Origin: Thermoleophilia bacterium
GTDB taxonomy: Bacteria; Actinomycetota; Thermoleophilia; Gaiellales; Gaiellaceae
NCBI GenBank assembly: GCA_025936595.1
Contig: JAICTB010000027.1
Coordinates: forward strand, 1 to 14,535
Direction: 5' to 3'
Length of the DNA: 14,535 bases
The number at the start of each line of letters is the position of its first letter. Position 1 is the stretch's first letter. This document shows positions 6,239 to 12,753 of this stretch, one piece after another. A program made the translations under genes and the position numbers. The notes under the pieces are model-generated. The model made no database searches, was not told the DNA's origin, and saw only the letters and a list, made by a program, of their open reading frames with translations.

Positions 6239-6921
6239 GCGCGACGCCTGCAGCTGCGCTGCTCGCCGCGATCGCGGTCGCGGCACTCCTCGCGACGCAC
6301 ACGCTCTCCGTCGCGGCGATCGCAGCCGTCCTGCTCGTCGCCGCATTCCGCGCGCCCGCGCGCCGGCGCTGGCCGTACCTCCTCGGTACTCTGACGACCG
6401 GCGTCACCGTCTTCGCGCTGACGCCGTTCGTCGAGGTGATCGGCTCGCACCCCCTCTGGACGGGCCCGTCCGTGCCGGTGCTCGGGACGCTCGACGTGAC
6501 GACGGAGGAGCTTCGGAACGGACTCTTCCAGGGGCTCCGCCTCGTCGATGTCGGGCTCGCGTTCGCGGTCTACGCGCTGCTGCTCGACCACGATCGTCTC
6601 CTCGCGGCGGCGGGTTGGGCCCGGCGCTCGACGCTCGCGGTCGCGCTCGCGACCCGTGTCGTGCCGCTGCTCGAGCGCGACGCGCGCGAGCTCGCGCTCG
6701 CGCTGCGCGGGCGAGGGGTCGAGCTCGCGCCGGTGCGCCGGCTCTCGCCGCTCCTCGCGGGCTCACTCGAGCGCGGCCTGAATCTCGCCGAGGCGATGGA
6801 GGCGCGCGGCTACGGGCGCCCCGGCAGGACGCGCGCCCCGAGCTCGCCGTGGACTGCCGTCGACCGCGTCGCCCTCGCGGGCGCCGTCGCCGTCATCGCC
6901 GTCGGTGCGCTGTGGCTGTAG
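6235..6921 (+). CDS. ECF transporter transmembrane component EcfT (CbiQ family)
   Basis: A 228-residue membrane protein starting at TTG 6235, overlapping the preceding stop by 4 bases; no better in-frame start lies nearby. It has hydrophobic helices at the N terminus and a final one (VALAGAVAVIAVGALWL). Two coupling-helix motifs characteristic of EcfT are visible: ALRGRG at 156-161 and MEARGYG with ARG at 190-192. These insert into grooves of the two ATPase domains and transmit ATP hydrolysis to the S component. The length is slightly below the usual ~260 residues. The next gene starts 10 bases before this one ends, so T and A components are cotranslated. Confidence 0.9.
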   Translation: MSATPAAALLAAIAVAALLATHTLSVAAIAAVLLVAAFRAPARRRWPYLLGTLTTGVTVFALTPFVEVIGSHPLWTGPSVPVLGTLDVTTEELRNGLFQGLRLVDVGLAFAVYALLLDHDRLLAAAGWARRSTLAVALATRVVPLLERDARELALALRGRGVELAPVRRLSPLLAGSLERGLNLAEAMEARGYGRPGRTRAPSSPWTAVDRVALAGAVAVIAVGALWL

Positions 6922-8219
6922 CGGTCGTCTCGGCGCTCGGCTTCGCCTACACGGACGGTGCGCCCGTGCTCGCCGACGTGTCGCTCGAGCTGTCAGACGG
7001 CGAGCACGCCGTACTGCTCGGGCCGTCCGGCTCGGGCAAGTCGACGCTCCTGCGCGCGCTCGCCGGGCTCGTGCCGCACTTCCACGGCGGCGTCTTCTCG
7101 GGCAGCGTCGTCGTCGGCGGTATCGACACGCGGGAGGCGCGGCCGGCGCAGCTCGCGGGAACGGTCGCATCGGTCTTCCAGGATCCGGAGGATCAGATCG
7201 TGATGGCGAAGGTCGTCAACGAGGTCGCGTTCGGGCTCGAGAACATCGGGGTGAAGGCCGGCGACATCTGGGCGCGCTCGGAGGAGGCACTCGCGCTCGT
7301 CGGGGCCGAGCCGCTCTCGGGGCGCCTGACCGCGGAGCTCTCCGGCGGTGAGCTCCAGCGTGTCGTGCTCGCATCCGCGCTCGCGTTACGGCCGCGGCTC
7401 CTGCTGCTCGACGAGCCCACGTCGCAGCTGGATCCCGACGCGGCCGAGGCGTTCTTCGACCTCGTCGAGGGCCTGCCGTGCGCCGTGCTCGTGTCGGAGC
7501 AGCGGCCTGCACGCCCTCTTGCGCACGTCGACCGCGTCCTCTTCATGGACGGCGGGCGCATCGTCCTCGACGCGCCGCGTGCAGCTGCGCTCGAGTGGCT
7601 CGCCGCGCACCGTCCGCTCTATCTCCCGCACGCGCCCGAGCTCGTCTGCAGCGTGCGTGACGTGCGCTTCGTCTACGGCGACCGGCTCGCGCTCGACGCT
7701 GCCTCGCTCGAGGTGCGGCGCGGAGAGATCGTCGCGCTCGTCGGGCCGAACGGCGCGGGGAAGACGACGCTCGCGCAGATCGCCGCCGGTCTCCTCGAGC
7801 CGGATGCCGGGTCGGTCGTGCACGGTCGCGCCGCGTACCTCACGCAGGATCCCGGCCGCCACGTCGTTAGCGAGCACGTGCTCGACGAGGTGGCGCTTGG
7901 CTCGGACGAGTCGCGCGCGCGTGTTGTGCTCGCGAAGCTCGGTCTCGCGGAGCGGCTCGATCGCCATCCGCGCGACCTCTCGTCCGGCGAGCGCGAGCGG
8001 CTCGCGCTCGCAGCCGTGCTCGCGACCGAGCCGGATCTGCTCGTGCTCGACGAACCGACTCGTGGCGTCGACCCGGAGCGCAAGGCGGAGCTTGTGCGGC
8101 TCCTGCGGTCCGAGGCGTCTACACGGGGCACGCTCGTCGTGACGCACGACCTGCCGTGGGCGGCCGAGGTCGCGGACCGGGTCGTCGAGCTCGAGGTGCG
8201 GGAGGGAGTGCGTGCGTAG
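6912..8219 (+). CDS. Fused double ATPase of the ECF transporter (EcfA-EcfA')
   Basis: A 435-residue protein with two ABC ATPase domains in one chain, powering the ECF importer at the inner membrane face. Domain 1 has Walker A GPSGSGKST (37-45), Q-loop QDPEDQ, signature LSGGELQ (143-149) and Walker B LLLLDEP (D167, E168). Domain 2 has Walker A GPNGAGKTT (278-286), LTQDPGRH Q-loop, a variant signature LSSGERE (356-362), Walker B LLVLDEP (D380, E381) and switch histidine H412 (VVTHD). In domain 1 the switch histidine is replaced by glutamine (SEQR, Q197), so that ATP site may be weak or structural. GTG 6912 is taken as start because it is the first in-frame start next to the conserved core and overlaps ecfT by 10 bases. 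Single-chain double ATPases occur in ECF systems of the CbrU type. Confidence 0.92.
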   Translation: MAVAVVSALGFAYTDGAPVLADVSLELSDGEHAVLLGPSGSGKSTLLRALAGLVPHFHGGVFSGSVVVGGIDTREARPAQLAGTVASVFQDPEDQIVMAKVVNEVAFGLENIGVKAGDIWARSEEALALVGAEPLSGRLTAELSGGELQRVVLASALALRPRLLLLDEPTSQLDPDAAEAFFDLVEGLPCAVLVSEQRPARPLAHVDRVLFMDGGRIVLDAPRAAALEWLAAHRPLYLPHAPELVCSVRDVRFVYGDRLALDAASLEVRRGEIVALVGPNGAGKTTLAQIAAGLLEPDAGSVVHGRAAYLTQDPGRHVVSEHVLDEVALGSDESRARVVLAKLGLAERLDRHPRDLSSGERERLALAAVLATEPDLLVLDEPTRGVDPERKAELVRLLRSEASTRGTLVVTHDLPWAAEVADRVVELEVREGVRA

Positions 8220-8868
8220 GCTTCTGTTGTGCTCGCTGGCGCTGCTCGTCGCTGCGCTCGTCGTGCAGGACGGCGCGCTCGCAACGGCGCTCGGCGCGCT
8301 CGCGCTCGTCGTCGCGGGCATCGCATGGTTCGAGGGCGGTACCGACTCGACGCGGGAGCTCGCCGTGATCGCGACCCTCGCGGCGGCGGCGGCCGCCGGG
8401 CGCGTGCTCTTCGCCGCCGTGCCGGGCGTGCAGCCCGTGACGGTGATCGCGATCGTTGCGGGCGCAGCGCTCGGGATGCGCGCCGGCGTCGCGACCGGCG
8501 CGCTCGCGGCGTTCGTTTCGAACCTCTTCCTCGGGCAGGGGATCTGGACGCCGCAGCAGATGCTCGGCTGGGGCGCGTGCGGCGCGATTGGCGCGCTGCT
8601 CGGCGGCGTCGTGCGCAACCGTTTCGCGCTCGCCGCCGTCGGCTTCGTGCTCGGCTTCGCGTTCAGCGCGAGCATGGACGTCTGGCTCTGGTACGGCTTC
8701 GCACCACACACGTGGGCCTCGCTGGTCGCGGTCGTCGGGCGCGGTCTCTGGTTCGATCTCTCGCACGCGATCGGCAACGTGGTGCTCGCGCTTGCCGTTG
8801 GGCCTGAGCTGCGGCGCATGCTCGACCGCTACGGCGCGCGCCTGCGGACGGTGGTCGTATGGGCGTAG
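8212..8868 (+). CDS. ECF transporter substrate-binding S component, probably cobalamin/corrinoid (CbrT-like)
   Basis: A 218-residue, very hydrophobic protein with about six membrane segments, the size of an S component. GTG 8212 overlaps the ATPase stop by 8 bases. The middle has the family's conserved face: GMRAGVATGALAAFVSN, then GQGIWTPQQM (108-117) and GWGACGAIGALLGG, followed by a helix ending SMDVWLWYGF. S components give ECF transporters their substrate and topple in the membrane on each cycle. The substrate is inferred from the B12 riboswitch and the transcobalamin-like neighbours; the sequence alone does not exclude another vitamin. ECF systems under B12 riboswitches have been named CbrTUV, and this operon order (T, AA', S) contains the same three parts. 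Confidence 0.82.
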   Translation: MRRLLLCSLALLVAALVVQDGALATALGALALVVAGIAWFEGGTDSTRELAVIATLAAAAAAGRVLFAAVPGVQPVTVIAIVAGAALGMRAGVATGALAAFVSNLFLGQGIWTPQQMLGWGACGAIGALLGGVVRNRFALAAVGFVLGFAFSASMDVWLWYGFAPHTWASLVAVVGRGLWFDLSHAIGNVVLALAVGPELRRMLDRYGARLRTVVVWA

Positions 8869-9650
8869 CCGTCGCGCCGCTCCTCGCCGCGCTGACGCTC
8901 GCCGTCTCGCCGGCGTCGTTCGTGCAGGCGCACGCGCAGAACGGCGCGTTCGCCGAGTCGAACGGGACCGCCGATGCGCTGCTCACGTCGTGGGCGGTGC
9001 TCGGTCTGCGTGCGGTCGACCGGCCGGCGCCGGGCTCGCTCACCTACCTCCAGTCGCAGGAGGGATCGCTGCAGTCCGCGACGGATGTGGCGCTCGTCGC
9101 GCTCGCCGAGCAGGCGCTCGGCGGAGACGCGAGCGCGCTGCGCGCCAGGCTGCGGGTCTCGGCGAGCGGCCAGATCGGCGAGACGCTCAACTCGACGTAC
9201 TGGGGCGTGCTCGCGCTCGGCCGCGCGTCCGGCGCGACCCGGCGTTTTCTGCTTGCGCACCAGGCGCGCAGCGGCTGCTTCGCGTGGGGGGCCGCCATCC
9301 AGCCGGACTCGAACGACACCGCCGCGGCGCTCGAAGCCCTGCGCGTCGCGCGCGTGACGGGCGCCCCGGTCGTGCGCGCGGTTCGCTGCCTGCGCACGTT
9401 CCAGAATCGCGACGGCGGCTTCGAGCTGGACCACGGCCGCGGCTCGGACGCGCAGTCGACCGCGTGGGCGATCCAGGGCTTCGCCGCTGCGAAGGTGAAG
9501 CCGCCGCGCAGCGCATTCGCCTATCTCGCGAAGCTGAAGCGCCCGGACGGCAGCTATCGCTATTCGGCGCGCTACGTGACGACGCCGGTGTGGGTCACCG
9601 CGCAGGTCCTGGCCGCGCTCGCGAAGAAGCCGTTCCCGCTCGGCCCCTGA
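8859..9650 (+). CDS. Six-repeat alpha/alpha toroid protein (prenyltransferase/squalene-oxidase repeat; intrinsic-factor barrel-like)
   Basis: A 263-residue protein whose ATG overlaps the S-component stop by 10 bases. Six helix repeats are visible, starting near residues 39 (DALLTSWAVLGL), 76 (DVALVALAEQ), 112 (STYWGVLALG), 153 (DTAAALEAL), 200 (STAWAIQGF) and 242 (TPVWVTAQVL), about 36-47 residues apart. Between them are loops of the QxxDGGF type (QNGAF, QNRDGGFE, KRPDGSYRY). This is the terpenoid-cyclase toroid fold also used by the N-terminal domain of intrinsic factor and transcobalamin. Neither the DxDD acid nor an obvious zinc site of true cyclases or prenyltransferases is seen, so it is probably a binding protein. 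The N terminus (MGVAVAPLLAALTLAVSPAS) is hydrophobic and may be a weak signal peptide, though it lacks basic residues. As last gene of the B12 operon it would supply the barrel half of a split transcobalamin; this is inference. Confidence 0.8.
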   Translation: MGVAVAPLLAALTLAVSPASFVQAHAQNGAFAESNGTADALLTSWAVLGLRAVDRPAPGSLTYLQSQEGSLQSATDVALVALAEQALGGDASALRARLRVSASGQIGETLNSTYWGVLALGRASGATRRFLLAHQARSGCFAWGAAIQPDSNDTAAALEALRVARVTGAPVVRAVRCLRTFQNRDGGFELDHGRGSDAQSTAWAIQGFAAAKVKPPRSAFAYLAKLKRPDGSYRYSARYVTTPVWVTAQVLAALAKKPFPLGP

Positions 9651-9681
9651 CCGCACAGGCCATGTCCGGACCGGACATGTA

Positions 9682-9700
9682 GGGGTCTGACCCCGGTTTT
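9682..9700 (+). terminator. Hairpin plus T-run, possible terminator within the palindrome cluster
   Basis: As RNA, GGGGU pairs with ACCCC around CUG, followed by GGUUUU. It lies 32 bases after the last gene of the B12 operon and could end that transcript. It is short, and is also explained as one copy of the repeat. Confidence 0.35.
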
Positions 9701-9728
9701 CGCTGCTCAGCGCGAAATTCGAATCATT

Positions 9729-9752
9729 TGTCGCACTTCTGCGACAGTTTTT
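9729..9752 (+). terminator. Rho-independent terminator candidate for the B12 operon
   Basis: A perfect 7-bp stem TGTCGCA/TGCGACA with a CTTC tetraloop (9729-9746) is followed directly by GTTTTTC. This is the best intrinsic-terminator shape in the window and lies 79 bases after the toroid gene stop, with no gene in between. Confidence 0.6.
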
Positions 9753-9853
9753 CGTGGAGCCGCCACAACCGGGGTCTGACCCCGGTGTTAACAATTTTGT
9801 CTCGCCGCGCGGGGCCGGAGCGCTCGCCGCTCCATCTCACGGATACTCGGTAG

Positions 9854-10561
9854 GTGCGCGCGGCGATCCTGACGATCGGGAACGAGATCGTGTCCGGCGA
9901 CACCGAGAACACGAACGCTTCCTGGCTCTCGCGGCGGCTCGAGGAGCTCGGCGTGAAGGTTGCCGTCAGCATCGCCGTCCCGGACGAGCTCGAGCCGATC
10001 GTCGAGGTCGTGCGGCGCGAGTCGGGGCGCGTCGACCACCTGATCGTCACCGGCGGGCTGGGCGGGACTCCCGACGACATCACCCGCGAGGCGCTCGCGG
10101 CGGCGTTCGAGGTGCCGCAGGAGAGCGTGCCGGCGCTCGCCGACGACCTGCGCTCGCGCTTCATCGGCGACCCGGAGTACGTCGCCCGCTGGGCGGAGCT
10201 CCCCGCCGGAGCGCGGCCGCTCGAGAACCCGCGCGGCGGCGCGCCCGGCTTCCTGATCCGGAACGCCTGGGTGCTGCCGGGGCTGCCGAGCGAGATGAAG
10301 GCGATGTTCGACCGCTACGCCGACGAGCTGCGCGCCGGCCGGCCGATCGGGGCGTGGCGGCGCCGCTACGCGACACGCGAGTCCACGATCACGCCCGCGC
10401 TCGTCGCGACGACGGCCCGCTGGCCCGAGGTTCTCGTCGGCTCGTACCCCGCGTTTTCCCCGGACGGACCCTCCGTCGAGGTCGTGCTCAAGTCGTCCGA
10501 TCCGGCCCTGCTGGAAGCGGCCACGGCCTTTCTGGTGAGTGAGCTGGACCGCCTCACCTGA
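9854..10561 (+). CDS. CinA-family protein, MoaB/MogA-type molybdopterin-binding domain only
   Basis: A 235-residue protein. The N-terminal ~165 residues form a MoCF_biosynth (CinA N-terminal) domain with GNEI at 9-12, DTENTN at about 16-21, and the loop TGGLGGTPDDIT at 66-77 (TGGLGPTxDDxT in most relatives), then WVLPGLPSEM. This domain in CinA is linked to ADP-ribose pyrophosphatase or molybdopterin-type chemistry. The CinA C-terminal nicotinamide-nucleotide deamidase domain is absent; instead ~70 residues with EVLVGSYPAFSPDGPSVEVVLKS complete a short form often called competence/damage-inducible protein A. The start is secure: GTG 9854 directly follows an in-frame stop (TAG at 9851). No Shine-Dalgarno is present. 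The helicase gene begins 16 bases after the stop. The real substrate is unknown. Confidence 0.85.
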   Translation: MRAAILTIGNEIVSGDTENTNASWLSRRLEELGVKVAVSIAVPDELEPIVEVVRRESGRVDHLIVTGGLGGTPDDITREALAAAFEVPQESVPALADDLRSRFIGDPEYVARWAELPAGARPLENPRGGAPGFLIRNAWVLPGLPSEMKAMFDRYADELRAGRPIGAWRRRYATRESTITPALVATTARWPEVLVGSYPAFSPDGPSVEVVLKSSDPALLEAATAFLVSELDRLT

Positions 10562-10565
10562 TCGC

Positions 10566-10571
10566 TACTCT
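10566..10571 (+). promoter_or_regulatory. Candidate -10 hexamer for leaderless helicase transcript
   Basis: TACTCT ends exactly 6 bases before the GTG at 10578, and no Shine-Dalgarno is present. A TGGACC at 10545-10550 could serve as -35, with a short 15-base spacer, inside the end of the preceding gene. Confidence 0.42.
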
Positions 10572-10577
10572 CGCCGG

Positions 10578-12749
10578 GTGGCCGCCTCTACACAGCCCGA
10601 CGCCTACCTCGCCGACCTGAACCCCGCGCAGCGCGAGGCGGTGCTCACGACCGAGGGGCCGCTGCTCGTGATCGCCGGCGCCGGCTCGGGCAAGACGCGC
10701 GTCCTCACCTATCGCGTCGCGCACCTGCTCGTCGCCTGCGGCGTGAAGCCGAACGAGATCCTCGCGATCACCTTCACGAACAAGGCGGCGGGCGAGATGA
10801 AGGAGCGCGTCGAGCGCGCGCTCGGCCCGGTTGCGCGCGCGATCTGGATCATGACGTTCCACTCCGCGTGCGGCCGCATCCTGCGCCGCGAGGCGGAGCG
10901 GCTCGGCTACCGCTCGAACTTCACGATCTACGACCAGGCGGACCAGCTGCGCGTCGTCAAGGCGTGCCTCGAGGAGCTCGAGCGAGACCCCAAGCGCTTC
11001 GTCCCGCGCGGCATCCACTCGCAGATCTCGAACGCGAAGAACCAGCTGGTCGGCCCCGACGAGTACGCCTCGCGCGTCGCGAGCTTCTACGACCAGACCG
11101 TCGCCGACGTCTACTCCCTCTACCAGCGGAAGCTGTTCGGGTCGAACGCGGTCGACTTCGACGACATGCTGATGCTCACGGTCGAGGTGCTGCGCCGCTT
11201 CCCGGAGGCGCGCGAGAAGTGGTCGAAGGCGTTTCGCTACGTGCTCGTCGACGAGTACCAGGACACGAACCACGCGCAGTACACGCTGCTGAAGCTGCTT
11301 GCGGCGGAGCACCGGAACCTGATGGCCGTGGGCGACCCCGATCAGTCGATCTACTCCTTCAGGATGGCCGACATCCGCAACATCCTCGACTTCGAGCACG
11401 ACTTCCCGAACACGAAGGTGATCCCGCTCGAGCAGAACTACCGCTCGACGAACACGATCCTGAACGCGGCGAATCACCTGATCTCGCACAACCGCGAGCG
11501 CAAGGAGAAGAACCTGTGGTCGGATCTCGGTGAGGGCGAGCTCGTTCGCGTCGTCGAGACGGAGGACGAGCATGCCGAGGCCCGCTTCGTCGCGGCCGAG
11601 ATCGCCGGCCTGATCGAAGGCGGCTACAGCGCGCGCGAGATCGCCGTCGTCTACCGCACAAACGCGCAGAGCCGCGTGCTCGAGGACGTGCTCGTCCGGC
11701 AGGGGGTGGCCTACCAGGTGATCGGAGGCCCGCGCTTCTATGAGCGCGCCGAAATCAAGGATGCGATCGCCTACCTGCAGGTGGTCGACAACCCGTTCGA
11801 CGCCGTCTCGCTGACCCGGATCGTCAACCGGCCGCGTCGCGGCATCGGCGATACGTCCCTCTCGCGCCTCGTCGGCTATGCGGACGGGCTCGGGGTCCCG
11901 CTGTGGGAGGCGACCGGCCGCGCCGCGGACGCCGGGCTCGCGGCGGCTGCGGTTCGCGCCGTGACGCAGTTCAGAAGCGCGCTCGAGACGCTGATGGCGA
12001 CCGCGACCGACGCGAGCGTGGCGACCATCCTCGAGGCGACGCTCGACCGCACCGGATATCTCGAGGCGCTCGAGGCGGAGCGGACGATCGAGGCGCGGGG
12101 ACGCATCGAGAACCTCGAGGAGCTCGTCGGCGTCGCGCGCGAGTACGACGCGGCTGCGCAGGAGCCGTCGCTGAGCGGCTTCCTGCAGGAAATCTCGCTG
12201 TACTCCGACCAGGATGCGATCCGCGACGGCGAGGACGACGGCGGCCAGGTGACGCTGATGACGCTGCACAACGCCAAAGGCCTCGAGTTCCGCGCCGTCT
12301 TCATGCTCGGCATGGAGGAGGGGATCTTCCCGCACGCGCGCTCGATCGAGGAGAACTCGCTCGAGGAGGAGCGGCGGCTCGCGTACGTCGGCATGACCCG
12401 AGCGCAGGAGCGGCTGACGCTGACACACGCCATGCGGCGGAGCCTCTTCGGGCGTAGCGAGGCGAACCTGCCGTCGCGCTTCATCGACGAGCTGCCCGAG
12501 CTCGGCGTGGAGCGCGAGCGGCTGCGGCCTGCATCCTGGTCCGACTACGGCCGCGCGACGGCGCAGCGCGAGATCGCGCCGCGCGAGCACGTGCCCGACC
12601 TCTCGACCGGCGACACGGTGCGCCACGCGTCGCTCGGCACCGGCATCGTGACGCGCATCGAGCCGGGCAACGTCGTCACGGTCCGCTTCGAGGACGGCAG
12701 CGAGCGACGGCTGATGCTGGACTACGCGCCGCTCGAGCGCATAGCGTAG
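10578..12749 (+). CDS. pcrA: ATP-dependent 3'-5' DNA helicase PcrA/UvrD
   Basis: A 723-residue SF1A helicase of normal length, acting in nucleotide excision repair, replication restart and removal of stalled RNA polymerase. Motifs in order: Q-motif LNPAQREAV (14-22), Walker A AGAGSGKT (33-40), Ia TFTNKAAGEM, TFHSAC, Walker B DEYQD (225-229), motif III GDPDQSIYSFR (252-262), motif IV EQNYRST, motif V TLHNAKGLEF, and motif VI VGMTRAQERL (604-613). The last ~50 residues (TGDTVRHASLGTGIVTRIEP...RRLMLDYAPLERI) form the Tudor-like RNA-polymerase-binding domain of PcrA. Residue 263 after SFR is methionine where most relatives have glycine. GTG 10578 is chosen because it gives a usual PcrA N terminus just before the Q-motif and follows a -10-like hexamer; upstream residues in frame belong to the previous gene's region. 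Confidence 0.95.
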   Translation: MAASTQPDAYLADLNPAQREAVLTTEGPLLVIAGAGSGKTRVLTYRVAHLLVACGVKPNEILAITFTNKAAGEMKERVERALGPVARAIWIMTFHSACGRILRREAERLGYRSNFTIYDQADQLRVVKACLEELERDPKRFVPRGIHSQISNAKNQLVGPDEYASRVASFYDQTVADVYSLYQRKLFGSNAVDFDDMLMLTVEVLRRFPEAREKWSKAFRYVLVDEYQDTNHAQYTLLKLLAAEHRNLMAVGDPDQSIYSFRMADIRNILDFEHDFPNTKVIPLEQNYRSTNTILNAANHLISHNRERKEKNLWSDLGEGELVRVVETEDEHAEARFVAAEIAGLIEGGYSAREIAVVYRTNAQSRVLEDVLVRQGVAYQVIGGPRFYERAEIKDAIAYLQVVDNPFDAVSLTRIVNRPRRGIGDTSLSRLVGYADGLGVPLWEATGRAADAGLAAAAVRAVTQFRSALETLMATATDASVATILEATLDRTGYLEALEAERTIEARGRIENLEELVGVAREYDAAAQEPSLSGFLQEISLYSDQDAIRDGEDDGGQVTLMTLHNAKGLEFRAVFMLGMEEGIFPHARSIEENSLEEERRLAYVGMTRAQERLTLTHAMRRSLFGRSEANLPSRFIDELPELGVERERLRPASWSDYGRATAQREIAPREHVPDLSTGDTVRHASLGTGIVTRIEPGNVVTVRFEDGSERRLMLDYAPLERIA
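12742..12747 (+). promoter_or_regulatory. Candidate -10 hexamer for leaderless acetyltransferase transcript
   Basis: TAGCGT overlaps the end of the helicase gene and stops 6 bases before GTG 12754. TGGACT at 12718-12723 could be a -35 with an 18-base spacer. No Shine-Dalgarno is present. Read-through from the helicase gene is also likely, as only 4 bases separate the two genes. Confidence 0.4.
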
Positions 12750-12753
12750 GCCG

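Larger units (their letters stand above)
9661..9785 (+). repeat. REP-like cluster of short palindromes between operons
   Basis: This AT-richer stretch carries stacked inverted repeats. CATGTCCGG-A-CCGGACATG is at 9661-9679, GGGGTC-T-GACCCC at 9682-9694, CGCTG-CT-CAGCG at 9701-9712 and TGTCGCA-CTTC-TGCGACA at 9729-9746. The second palindrome recurs, extended, at 9769-9785 (CCGGGGTC-T-GACCCCGG). The base composition differs sharply from the flanking genes. The two GGGGTCTGACCCCGG copies look like a dispersed intergenic repeat of the REP/RAYT-mobilised kind; no transposase gene is in the window. I see no coding sequence in the whole gap 9651-9853. Confidence 0.65.

Noticed and set aside
8859..9650. 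Squalene/terpene cyclase or protein prenyltransferase enzyme
   Set aside because: The repeats match the fold, but the protein is short (263 residues), and I see neither the DxDD acid motif nor zinc ligands; operon context favours ligand binding.
9661..9679. Palindrome CATGTCCGG-A-CCGGACATG as an intrinsic terminator
   Set aside because: A one-base centre leaves no room for an RNA loop without losing pairs, and no T-run follows directly. The hairpin at 9729-9746 is a better candidate.
9661..9785. CRISPR array
   Set aside because: There are only two copies of the main palindrome, with unequal surroundings, no regular spacers and no cas genes.
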